From the NCBI GenBank assembly GCA_037142915.1, contig JBAWZR010000021.1, forward strand, positions 1 through 15,227: 15,227 bases of DNA. Reading direction: 5' to 3'. A model generated the notes under the pieces. It was not told the origin of the DNA. It saw only the letters and a list, made by a program, of their open reading frames with translations, and ran no database searches. Each line of letters opens with the position of its first letter. Positions within the stretch are counted from its first letter, which is position 1. This document shows positions 1 to 5,699 of this stretch, one piece after another. The position numbers were made by a program, and so were the translations under genes. This DNA is from JBAWZR01 sp037142915 (GTDB lineage: Bacteria; Patescibacteriota; Minisyncoccia; Moranbacterales; UBA1568).

Positions 1-36
1 TTGCAGACCCGTGCCTAACCACTCGGCCACGCGACC
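1..36 (-). tRNA. tRNA-Cys (GCA), 5' part only
   Basis: On the minus strand the sequence starts with acceptor strand GGTCGCG, then T8 and G9, a D arm of the GCCGAGTGGTTAGGC type, and the start of an anticodon arm with GGGTCTGCAA. A loop of CTGCAAA gives anticodon GCA, which decodes Cys. The rest lies beyond the window edge, so the variable and T arms cannot be checked. A consensus promoter lies just upstream. Confidence 0.8.
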
Positions 37-60
37 AATCTCACTGTAAACACTGTTTGA

Positions 61-89
61 AGTGTATCAAAGCGAGTATGAAGCGTCAA
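61..89 (-). promoter_or_regulatory. Promoter of tRNA-Cys
   Basis: On the minus strand, TTGACG (89-84), a 17-nt spacer and TACACT (66-61) form a good housekeeping sigma promoter. The predicted transcription start near 54 is about 18 nt upstream of the mature tRNA-Cys 5' end at 36. Confidence 0.65.
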
Positions 90-102
90 ACCGACTTCAA
101 TA

Positions 103-131
103 AAAAAATACCCCCAGAAGGGGTATTTTTT
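103..131 (-). terminator. Intrinsic terminator of the 3D-domain gene
   Basis: A perfect 12-bp stem AAAAAATACCCC/GGGGTATTTTTT with a 5-nt loop lies 6 nt after the stop codon of the minus-strand gene at 137-700. The A-tract/U-tract symmetry means it could also stop plus-strand transcription. Confidence 0.85.
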
Positions 132-136
132 ACTAC

Positions 137-700
137 TTATTGGATGACCTCCGCCATGAGTTGGCGTCGTCCAAAAGCAAAAGCTTCGGTTTTGGTCTGC
201 ATATAGATGTCGATGTGGTTGTCCTTGATGGCACCACCACGATCTTCACAGGTATAGTCACCCATATTTTCGATGTGAATTTTGGCACCGAAAGGGAAGT
301 TAGGAGGACAGGCGAGAGTACGATGCTCGGTCACTTTGAGACCAGAAGCGGTTATTCCATCGCTCTTACCACATTCATCGGCTGCAGCGGTATAGGCTGA
401 GGCGTTGATGACGAACTTTCCTTGAGGGAGGCTCTTCCACAGCGAACTCTGTTTTCCTTTCCAAAGAGTAAGCTTTTTGCTAACCTTTTCTTGTTCAAGA
501 GCAATAAGTTTTTGATGAATTTGTTCGAGTTCGTTCGTTTTTTTCAGGGCATCGAGACTCAGAGAAGAGTCAAAAGAGGCGCTGGTATTGATATTGATTT
601 GAGTGTTTGTTTGGGCATCGTTTGTTTCCACAGGGGCTGGGGAGGCTCCGAGGAGCATCGCTGACAGACCGAGCGAAGAAGTAACAATACTCAAAGACAT
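137..700 (-). CDS. Secreted 3D-domain (RlpA/MltA-like fold) protein
   Basis: The 187-aa protein begins with a hydrophobic, signal-peptide-like segment (residues 1-22). A Ser/Thr/Asn-rich linker follows, then a charged helical stretch (about 48-78). A C-terminal 3D domain spans about 96-187. The three Asp residues that name the domain are visible: D114 in SDGITASG, D153 in CEDRGGAI and D164 in HIDIY, followed by the usual FGRR near the end. In known families this fold occurs in secreted cell-wall-active proteins such as YabE, Rpf relatives and MltA, so a role in peptidoglycan turnover is inferred. Three cysteines (C110, C131, C151) lie inside the domain, which is unusual and could allow one disulfide. 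The ATG at 700 lacks a strong Shine-Dalgarno sequence. The gene is monocistronic, with its own promoter, a structured leader and a terminator. Confidence 0.85.
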   Translation of the reverse strand: MSLSIVTSSLGLSAMLLGASPAPVETNDAQTNTQININTSASFDSSLSLDALKKTNELEQIHQKLIALEQEKVSKKLTLWKGKQSSLWKSLPQGKFVINASAYTAAADECGKSDGITASGLKVTEHRTLACPPNFPFGAKIHIENMGDYTCEDRGGAIKDNHIDIYMQTKTEAFAFGRRQLMAEVIQ

Positions 701-719
701 AGAGTATCTTTAGAATCTT

Positions 720-790
720 AACCAAAGTTTTAGAAGGACTTGGGTTAGCTTGGCTCTGGCGAGGAGCTGTTTAAAGCTCTCGAGGCTAAC
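720..790 (-). promoter_or_regulatory. Structured 5' leader of the 3D-domain gene
   Basis: The roughly 90-nt leader can form two hairpins. Stem 1 pairs 785-790 with 744-749 (GTTAGC/GCTAAC) and holds an inner AGCT/AGCT stem. Stem 2 pairs 739-746 with 720-727 (AACCCAAG/CTTTGGTT, one mismatch). The stems share bases 744-746, so they compete or stack. No known riboswitch core was recognised. Confidence 0.35.
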
Positions 791-795
791 TGAAC

Positions 796-824
796 ACTAT
801 AGCATGCCGAGGGAAAAAAGTCAA
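796..824 (-). promoter_or_regulatory. Promoter of the 3D-domain gene
   Basis: On the minus strand, TTGACT (824-819), a 17-nt spacer and TATAGT (801-796), with TG in the extended -10 position, form a strong housekeeping promoter. The start would be near 789, giving a leader of about 90 nt. Confidence 0.7.
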
Positions 825-856
825 GGCCGAGAGACTATTGTATGGCTCAATAGAAG

Positions 857-887
857 CAAAAACACCTCATTTTTAGGGGTGTTTTTG
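857..887 (-). terminator. Intrinsic terminator of the 395-aa protein gene
   Basis: A 12-bp stem starting CAAAAACACC with a 7-nt loop and a U-rich arm lies about 26 nt downstream of the stop codon at 913. One G-U pair is present. Confidence 0.85.
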
Positions 888-912
888 ATGGGGAAATGAG
901 CAAGGGCGCTGG

Positions 913-2100
913 CTACCGAGCGCCTTTGAGTATGGCATTGATGGTGTCTTCATCTTGGCAAGAATACTTCATATCGGCTGTATAAAAGCGTTCTTTTGGC
1001 CCAATGCAGCCGCCATTGTCCTTCGGGAGACGAGCCATAAGCGGAGGGAGAAAGCCAATATTTTTCTTGAGGAAGAAGTGATGGAGGGTTCGCAGGGTCT
1101 TGGCTCGGTCGGGTGCTGACATACGAGCAAAGGTGCTCATATCATCACCCAAGCGACCACTCCAGTCGAGATGAATGAAGACATTGTTGGCTTTGGAAGC
1201 GAATTGATCATTCCAGAGGAGTGCCCAACACCAGTCACCTGGCTTTTTCCACCAGCGGGAGAAGCAGGCGCCATCCTCGATAGTGCCGTCGCTGTGGAGT
1301 CCGACCCCGCCCTCGATGAAGTCAAAGAGCCGAAGGTAGCTCTCGTCTGCGATATCGTTGGTTTGAGCGCCGATGACGATAGCGACTCCTTGGGAGGTGG
1401 CGTAGTTGCGCATATTGGTGATGACCGTGTTGAGGAGCGAGCGATCGGGATCATTATCGTCCTGAAGGTAGATTTGCCCGAAGAGAAAACTCTGAATGCC
1501 CATATCGATGGCCTGTTTGGTGATGGTTTCGATATAGAGCATATACTCCTTTTTCTCAAATGAAGGTTGGCAGGTGCCCTCGCCCCATTTATTTTGACTC
1601 CCTTCACGACACATTGATCTGAAATTGAAATCACGCTGCTCAGGCTCATAGCGGTAGCCCTCTCTGATATTGATCGCCTCGGCGATAAACATCCCGTACA
1701 CAATATCTTTTCGCGTTACCTGACTTTTAATTTTTTGGGCCAGTTCAAAGTCAGGCGGATTGAGCCACGTTTCGAGAGCGCGGTGCAGATAATAGCAATC
1801 AGAGCGGTTGATCATCTTGATATTGCTCTTCATATTGCCACCATAATCGGAGAGAAATCCATCAGCCACACAGCCCTGGGTTTTCATCCGTTTCATATCA
1901 GGTGGTGCGAGATTTTGCTTGTGAGAAACTCGAGCGGGGAAGCTCGTCGCGAATGTAGCTGTGTCTGCTGCTGGTATTAGTGTTGATGCTGGTTTTGGCG
2001 GAGATTGACGCCACTTGAAAACGCTCCATCCAACAAGAGTAAGGAGAAGGAGAATTGAAAGGGAGAAGAGAATTATTTTGTGCTTCGTTGAGAGAGACAT
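913..2100 (-). CDS. Membrane-anchored extracellular protein, unknown function
   Basis: The 395-aa protein starts with a short polar stretch and one transmembrane segment or uncleaved signal anchor (about residues 8-27), followed by a Pro/Ala/Thr-rich linker (about 33-66). The remainder is a soluble domain with alternating hydrophobic strands and helices, for example around 201-211, 238-245, 260-268 and 306-312. This alternation, together with many aromatic and acidic residues, loosely recalls TIM-barrel glycoside-hydrolase-like proteins, but no catalytic motif was recognised, so no function is assigned. Eight cysteines (C77, C102, C164, C177, C279, C291, C365, C381) would allow four disulfides, in keeping with an extracellular location. 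It is transcribed alone, with an extended -10 promoter and a strong terminator. The ATG at 2100 starts just before the anchor and has no clear Shine-Dalgarno sequence. Confidence 0.8.
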   Translation of the reverse strand: MSLSTKHKIILFSLSILLLLTLVGWSVFKWRQSPPKPASTLIPAADTATFATSFPARVSHKQNLAPPDMKRMKTQGCVADGFLSDYGGNMKSNIKMINRSDCYYLHRALETWLNPPDFELAQKIKSQVTRKDIVYGMFIAEAINIREGYRYEPEQRDFNFRSMCREGSQNKWGEGTCQPSFEKKEYMLYIETITKQAIDMGIQSFLFGQIYLQDDNDPDRSLLNTVITNMRNYATSQGVAIVIGAQTNDIADESYLRLFDFIEGGVGLHSDGTIEDGACFSRWWKKPGDWCWALLWNDQFASKANNVFIHLDWSGRLGDDMSTFARMSAPDRAKTLRTLHHFFLKKNIGFLPPLMARLPKDNGGCIGPKERFYTADMKYSCQDEDTINAILKGAR

Positions 2101-2139
2101 AGTTGTTTCTTACTCTGAAAGCGGCTCTTAGTGCTGTAT

Positions 2140-2148
2140 AGTATAGCA
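2140..2148 (-). promoter_or_regulatory. Extended -10 promoter of the 395-aa gene
   Basis: On the minus strand, TGCTATACT is an extended -10 element with consensus-like TATACT. The -35 is poor (ATGACT at 16 nt), as is common when TGn is present. The start near 2133 gives a leader of about 33 nt. Confidence 0.55.
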
Positions 2149-2341
2149 TAGTTTCTGGAAAAGTCATCCCAGCTTTTTATGTGCAGTAACGAAGTGAGTT
2201 ACTTGAAAACAAAAACAGCCCGATAGGAAGCGGCTTCGGCAATTAGTTTGGTACTACTGCTATCGAGGGTTTGGACATGGATGGTTTTTAGTTTGAGCTC
2301 ACCGCTACTCTCCGAATGTGTAAGTCCTAAGAGATGGAAGC

Positions 2342-2364
2342 AACTCCCGCAGGAGTTATTTTTT
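2342..2364 (+). terminator. Orphan plus-strand intrinsic terminator
   Basis: A 6-bp stem AACTCC/GGAGTT with loop CGCA is followed by ATTTTTT. It points in the plus direction, but no plus-strand protein gene ends upstream. It may end a small RNA started near 2140, where a plus-strand TATAGT lies, or act as an attenuator for the gene at 2417. Confidence 0.55.
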
Positions 2365-2387
2365 GGGTTTTGATTATAGAATAAATA

Positions 2388-2396
2388 TGGTATTCT
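2388..2396 (+). promoter_or_regulatory. Extended -10 promoter of the helical repeat protein
   Basis: TGGTATTCT is an extended -10 element with a T-rich -35 region. The predicted start near 2403 overlaps the GGAGAG at 2401-2406 that could serve the ATG at 2417. This leaves open whether translation begins at 2417 or at the downstream ATG 2465. Confidence 0.45.
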
Positions 2397-2416
2397 ATAC
2401 GGAGAGATATATTTGA

Positions 2417-3031
2417 ATGTCTCGGTCGAACACAATAATAAGTATAAATATAAAAAATAAACGTATGATATTTACGAAAAATAGCTTAGCGGTCGCTGTG
2501 ATGGTGTTTGGTTTGGCATCAATCGTATATGTTCCGAGCGTCAATGCTCAGAGTGGATCAGGTGATGGCGCTAAGACAAGCAATACTCATGAGGATAAGC
2601 TGGCTGAGCGACAAGCTCACCTCGCTGAGAAAAAGGCAGAGCGAGCTAAGAAGATAGCAGAGCGACAGAAAAAAATGGAAATGCGCTTAGCAGAAAGAAA
2701 GGCTCATCTTGAAGAAAAGATGGCTGAGCGGCAAGCCCATCTCGCTGAGAAAATGGCCGAAAAAGCCAAGAAATTAGCCGAGCGCACAGCTCATCTTGAA
2801 GAAAAGCTGGCAGAGCGGCAAGCCCATCTCGCTGAGAAAAAGGCAGAGCGAGCTAAGAAGATAGCAGAGCGACAGAAAAAAATGGAAATGCGCTTAGCAG
2901 AAAGAAAGGCTCATCTTGAAGAAAAGATGGCTGAGCGGCAAGCCCATCTCGCTGAGAAAATGGCCGAAAAAGCCAAGAAATTAGCAGAGCGCGAAGCTCA
3001 AAAAGCAGATGAAGAGGATGACAATAACTAG
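2417..3031 (+). CDS. Secreted, highly charged helical repeat protein
   Basis: The 204-aa product has an N-terminal signal peptide: hydrophobic core at about residues 24-38 and a cleavage-like VNA-QS site near 45. About 150 residues follow that are almost entirely Ala, Glu, Lys, Arg, Gln, Leu and Met, built from units such as LAERQAHLAEKMAE. This pattern predicts a long coiled coil or single alpha-helix. The C-terminus is acidic (ADEEDDNN). Residues about 69-121 recur at about 138-190 because of a 207-bp tandem duplication. No enzymatic motif is present, so a structural or surface/spacer role is inferred only. The start is uncertain: ATG 2417 has GGAGAG ten bases upstream, while ATG 2465 gives a more typical signal peptide but lacks a ribosome-binding site. 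Monocistronic. Confidence 0.8.
   Translation: MSRSNTIISINIKNKRMIFTKNSLAVAVMVFGLASIVYVPSVNAQSGSGDGAKTSNTHEDKLAERQAHLAEKKAERAKKIAERQKKMEMRLAERKAHLEEKMAERQAHLAEKMAEKAKKLAERTAHLEEKLAERQAHLAEKKAERAKKIAERQKKMEMRLAERKAHLEEKMAERQAHLAEKMAEKAKKLAEREAQKADEEDDNN
2621..2778 (+). repeat. Copy 1 of 158-bp exact direct repeat
   Basis: These 158 bp are identical to 2828-2985, offset by 207 bp (69 codons), inside the helical repeat protein gene. Similarity continues at lower identity to about 2597 on the left. Confidence 0.9.
2828..2985 (+). repeat. Copy 2 of 158-bp exact direct repeat
   Basis: Identical to 2621-2778. Identity that includes third codon positions implies recent duplication or gene conversion, not convergence of a low-complexity protein. 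Confidence 0.9.
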
Positions 3032-3073
3032 CAGGAGATAGATTCCTGAAAAAGATCGTACGCGATAGGCGTT

Positions 3074-3106
3074 ATAAAAACAACCTCACATCGGGGTTGT
3101 TTTTAT
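3074..3106 (+). terminator. Intrinsic terminator of the helical repeat protein gene
   Basis: A 14-bp stem beginning ATAAAAACAACC, with a 5-nt loop and a U-rich 3' arm, lies about 43 nt after the stop codon. Its A/U symmetry suggests it also works on the minus strand. Confidence 0.85.
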
Positions 3107-3348
3107 GTGTACTATAAAAGTACGAGAGTAATTCTTGGTCGAGATTCGTTTCGGAGCTGCTTCTGTACTTGTGACCGGGGAAGTGTACGCCGTTCGGACT
3201 GTATTTATGACGGATTGCTTTGCTTAGACCCAAGGAGCGAGATAAATTTGCGTTAAATAATAATAGTATCAACCATAATTTAATTGCGCAGTTAAAGGCG
3301 TTTTTTGATGGCTGAACCGGCTTTATGGATAAAAGCCTTGCATAGAGC
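3107..3348. other. Intergenic stretch, no supported gene
   Basis: This stretch separates the convergent genes at 2417-3031 and 3349-4350. The only structure noticed is a hairpin near 3320-3338 (GGCTTT/AAAGCC) that could weakly terminate the minus-strand gene but lacks a U-tract. A minus-strand open frame spans the strong terminator at 3074-3106 and is not believable as a gene. Confidence 0.4.
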
Positions 3349-4350
3349 CTAAATCTTAGCGTCTCCCTTTGCATCCATGTTTTTTATAAAGTCATAAACA
3401 AATTCAAATGGTTTCAAGATATGATTTTCGTCATAATAATGCATACGCCCATTAATAGATATGATTCCGCCACGAATAGAATTTCCTCCTCCTCGAGGCG
3501 TATAGATATGCTCGGCCATTGCAAAGCCTGAAAATGCAGGTGTCATTACTAGTGGTATTATTTGACCACCAACAGTTGGCCAACCTCTTTCTTTAAGTAA
3601 TCTATACACATAAGTGAGAATGTAGCCCTGATCCTGATAAAGGGTGCTTTCTTCTGTTTTCTGGGATTTGTCCCTATAATCAAGTTTTCCAAATAACAGA
3701 TCAGGAAGTACTATTTTTTTGGTCTTATATTTAGGATTAAAAACTAGAAAATCATAGCATTCAGCATTATCAAAAATTACTTCCGAGCCCTTATTTGTTG
3801 CTTTAATAGTAATGGCTATGAGTCTGGGCTTTGGGCTATCTATTTCTATAATATCTCCTGAGCCAACATTTTTTCCTTTTGCCATATATTCAAGCATCTT
3901 CCTTGCGAGAGCTTCTCTGATTTGTAAATCAACAGTTTGCATGACCCGCACTCCTTCGCCAGCATCTCTAACAGGTGACGACATAATCTCACCTAATCTC
4001 ACCGCATCAACTGTAAGTTTTTTATCTTTATCAAATCCTCCAAAAATCATGCCCACCCTATTGGAAATACGACCAGTTTCAGCATAATATTGATCTGATA
4101 AGTTATGAATATTTTTTTGTAGATACCCCTCTAGGTCTGCAAATAGCCAGTCCTCCTTGGTTTCTTGTCTTATTTTTCTCAATAACCAACATGCTTGATG
4201 TGCGCTACCTGCCACTACAACAGATAAGTGAGCGTTTAGATTTAACCATTTTGCAAAATCATCCCTAAAAGAACCGTCCTCATTAGACAGTCTACTATCC
4301 GAAACAAGATATATTTTTTTCGACAGGCAAAGTCCAAAAACAAGAGACAT
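3349..4350 (-). CDS. Proteasome-like Ntn-hydrolase family protein (putative)
   Basis: The 333-aa product begins MSLVFG. If the initiator Met is removed, as is usual before Ser, the new N-terminus is Ser1. In that numbering Asp17 (in VSDSRLS), Lys33 (in DFAKWL) and Gly47 (in VVAGSA) fall at the positions of Thr1, Asp17, Lys33 and Gly47 in proteasome beta subunits and HslV. This layout supports an N-terminal nucleophile hydrolase fold over about the first 200 residues; cleavage of amide bonds is then inferred. The usual GSG near residue 128 is not evident, and about 130 extra residues follow, including a Gly-rich PRGGGNSIRGG segment near 290-300. Substrate is unknown. The gene is visibly more AT-rich than the rplS, nrd and ahpC genes, which hints at horizontal acquisition. 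It stands alone; no clear promoter or strong ribosome-binding site was found. Confidence 0.65.
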   Translation of the reverse strand: MSLVFGLCLSKKIYLVSDSRLSNEDGSFRDDFAKWLNLNAHLSVVVAGSAHQACWLLRKIRQETKEDWLFADLEGYLQKNIHNLSDQYYAETGRISNRVGMIFGGFDKDKKLTVDAVRLGEIMSSPVRDAGEGVRVMQTVDLQIREALARKMLEYMAKGKNVGSGDIIEIDSPKPRLIAITIKATNKGSEVIFDNAECYDFLVFNPKYKTKKIVLPDLLFGKLDYRDKSQKTEESTLYQDQGYILTYVYRLLKERGWPTVGGQIIPLVMTPAFSGFAMAEHIYTPRGGGNSIRGGIISINGRMHYYDENHILKPFEFVYDFIKNMDAKGDAKI

Positions 4351-4456
4351 CTTTATGTTTTTTAAAAATTAATTCATTTCAATAGGTACTTCAACATTAA
4401 CAGTAAGTGTGGTCTTAGTCTAGATATTTAATTGATACCAAAGTGTGCTTAGTAAC

Positions 4457-4488
4457 AAAAAACAAGGCCATGTAGAGCCTTGTTTTTT
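4457..4488 (-). terminator. Terminator of the five-tRNA cluster
   Basis: A 12-bp stem AAAAAACAAGGC/GCCTTGTTTTTT with an 8-nt loop lies 8 nt past the 3' end of tRNA-Gly on the minus strand. Confidence 0.85.
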
Positions 4489-4495
4489 ATAGGTG

Positions 4496-4567
4496 AGCGG
4501 GTAAGGGGAGTCGAACCCCTATCTAGTCCTTGGCAAGGACTCATAATAGCCGCTATACGATACCCGC
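4496..4567 (-). tRNA. tRNA-Gly (GCC)
   Basis: The cloverleaf has acceptor GCGGGTA/TACCCGC, anticodon stem AGTCC/GGACT with loop TTGCCAA (anticodon GCC), T arm GGGG-TTCGACT-CCCC, and discriminator U. CCA is not encoded. It is the last gene of the five-tRNA cluster. Confidence 0.95.
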
Positions 4568-4628
4568 TTTCATTCTCACAAAGTTTCAACTTTTCTATTG
4601 TAGAAGAGAATTCTTTTTTTGTCTACTG

Positions 4629-4702
4629 TAGGACCAGCAGGATTCGAACCTGCGACCGGTGAGATATAAGCTCACTGCTCTAACCAACTGAGCTATGGTC
4701 CT
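4629..4702 (-). tRNA. tRNA-Ile (UAU)
   Basis: The cloverleaf has acceptor AGGACCA/TGGTCCT, D stem GCTC/GAGC, anticodon stem GTGAG/CTCAC with loop CTTATAT, T arm GCAGG-TTCGAAT-CCTGC, and discriminator A. The loop places U33, then anticodon UAU, then A37. UAU reads the isoleucine codon AUA directly, whereas most bacteria use a CAU anticodon modified to lysidine by TilS. CCA is not encoded. Confidence 0.9.
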
Positions 4703-4718
4703 CATGTATTCTCTGGTG

Positions 4719-4790
4719 TGCCGAGGAGAAGAATCGAACTTCCGACACGAAGATTTTCAGTCTTCTGCTCTACCACTGAGCTACCTCGGC
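4719..4790 (-). tRNA. tRNA-Phe (GAA)
   Basis: The cloverleaf has acceptor GCCGAGG/CCTCGGC, D stem GCTC/GAGC, anticodon stem GAAGA/TCTTC with loop CTGAAAA (anticodon GAA), T arm GGAAG-TTCGATT-CTTCT with one G-U pair, and discriminator A. Confidence 0.95.
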
Positions 4791-4814
4791 TTTTCTTTTT
4801 TAATTTACACCTAG

Positions 4815-4888
4815 TGCGCGCTGTGGGACTCGAACCTACGACCTCCTCGGTGTAAACGAGGCGCTCTAACCAACTGAGCTAAGCGCGC
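4815..4888 (-). tRNA. tRNA-Val (UAC)
   Basis: The cloverleaf has acceptor GCGCGCT/AGCGCGC, D stem GCTC/GAGC, anticodon stem CCTCG/CGAGG with loop TTTACAC (anticodon UAC), a standard T arm, and discriminator A. Confidence 0.95.
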
Positions 4889-4913
4889 CCTAAAACCATA
4901 ACTATCCACAGTG

Positions 4914-4995
4914 TGGGGATAGAGGGACTCGAACCCTCATACCATAAAGGTCACGCACCTCAAGCGTGTGTGTATACCAATTCCACCATATCCCC
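4914..4995 (-). tRNA. tRNA-Leu (GAG)
   Basis: A class II tRNA with acceptor GGGGATA/TATCCCC, anticodon stem CACGC/GCGTG with loop TTGAGGT (anticodon GAG), a long variable arm, T arm GAGGG-TTCGAGT-CCCTC, and discriminator A. It is the first gene of the cluster and begins 5 nt from the large palindrome. Confidence 0.93.
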
Positions 4996-4999
4996 TTTT

Positions 5000-5123
5000 G
5001 TAAAACTTACGTGTTTGGCAAATTTCTTTGTCAAACGCTCCGGTACTCGACACCGTAGTTATACTACGGTTTACTCCGTTCCTCGCGTTTTTCGCGAACT
5101 TCACTCAAACACGTAAGTTTTAC
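5000..5123. repeat. 124-bp imperfect palindrome upstream of the tRNA cluster
   Basis: Ends 5000-5017 and 5106-5123 are perfect 18-bp inverted repeats (GTAAAACTTACGTGTTTG and its complement). A central hairpin, ACCGTAG/CTACGGT with loop TTATA, occupies 5052-5070. AAACGC at 5033-5038 matches GCGTTT at 5085-5090. All three pairings share one centre at about 5061, so the whole element is one long palindrome with unpaired bulges. No target-site duplication flanks it. On the minus strand it contains TTGACA (5034-5029), which could be the -35 of the tRNA cluster with a weak -10. Confidence 0.8.
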
Positions 5124-5156
5124 CGATGTTCGAGTACTGTTTCAGTGTACCATACC

Positions 5157-5190
5157 AACAAGGCTTGTCTATGGTTGGACAAGCCTTGTT
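5157..5190. terminator. Terminator-like hairpin downstream of rplS
   Basis: A perfect 13-bp stem AACAAGGCTTGTC/GACAAGCCTTGTT with an 8-nt loop lies 11 nt past the rplS stop codon. The T-run is better on the plus side (TTTT at 5189-5192) than on the minus side, so it is probably bidirectional or stabilises the rplS 3' end. Confidence 0.7.
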
Positions 5191-5201
5191 TTACGACCTC
5201 T

Positions 5202-5651
5202 TTATTCTGCAGCTTCGGTTGCGACCTCTGCTACTGGCTCAGCGATAACCTCGGGAGCAGCAACTGCCTCGACAGTTGTTTTGCTGGCACCACGGGTTTT
5301 GGAAACTTCCTTCAATTTCTTACCGATGACTTTGGAGGACTTATCACGGGTGAAGTAGAGCTTGGCTCGTCGGGCGCGAGTACGCTTGACGAGTTCGATG
5401 GAGCTGATCTGTGGTGAATTGAGCGGGAGGATAAGCTCGACACCGATGCCAGCGGTCACCTTGCGCACGGTGATGGTCGGTGAGGAGCTCTGATGACCCT
5501 TGAGGGCAATCACCATACCCTCGAAGTTCTGGATACGCTCCTTGGCTCCTTCTTTGATCTTGCGACTGATACGGACGACATCACCGGCCCGGAGTTCGGG
5601 GAGATCGGTGCGGCGCTCGGCGAGGTTGAAGGCGATAAGCTTCTGATTCAT
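5202..5651 (-). CDS. rplS: 50S ribosomal protein L19
   Basis: The first 115 residues or so match ribosomal protein L19, which sits at the 30S-50S interface of the large subunit. Visible family segments include PELRAGDVVRISRKIKEGAKERIQNFEG, split here as PELRAGDVVRI and KERIQNFEGMVIA, then ITVRKVTAGIGVE and a basic TRARRAKLYF. The 149-aa length exceeds the usual 115-120 because of a C-terminal tail rich in Ala, Val and Glu (about residues 118-149). Such tails on ribosomal proteins are often seen in Patescibacteria, but the role is unknown. The ATG at 5651 is fixed by the conserved N-terminus although no clear Shine-Dalgarno sequence precedes it. The gene has its own consensus promoter with an unusual palindromic spacer, and a terminator-like hairpin sits in its leader. 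Confidence 0.95.
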   Translation of the reverse strand: MNQKLIAFNLAERRTDLPELRAGDVVRISRKIKEGAKERIQNFEGMVIALKGHQSSSPTITVRKVTAGIGVELILPLNSPQISSIELVKRTRARRAKLYFTRDKSSKVIGKKLKEVSKTRGASKTTVEAVAAPEVIAEPVAEVATEAAE

Positions 5652-5699
5652 AAAAATGTCTTTAGAAAATCACGAGTGAAATTATCTGAAAAGAAATCG

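Larger units (their letters stand above)
2149..2416. other. Intergenic stretch with hairpins and orphan terminator
   Basis: No convincing gene lies here. Visible elements are a 5-bp hairpin GTAAC/GTTAC at 2186-2202, a CGATAG/CTATCG pairing across about 2222-2265, a plus-strand terminator at 2342-2364, and a plus-strand promoter at 2388-2396. On the minus strand an open frame ending at 2199 has a protein-like last 35 codons or so, but it runs through the terminator and has no good start. It may be chance or a gene remnant. Confidence 0.35.

Noticed and set aside
3072..3374. 100-aa minus-strand frame
   Set aside because: It spans the strong terminator at 3074-3106, overlaps the end of the Ntn-hydrolase gene and has no protein-like pattern.
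5000..5123. Integron attC site
   Set aside because: The ends do not match RYYYAAC/GTTRRRY core sites and no cassette or integrase is nearby.
4480..5417. Plus-strand frames across the tRNA cluster and rplS
   Set aside because: They translate the complements of tRNAs, the palindrome and rplS; no start signals or domains.
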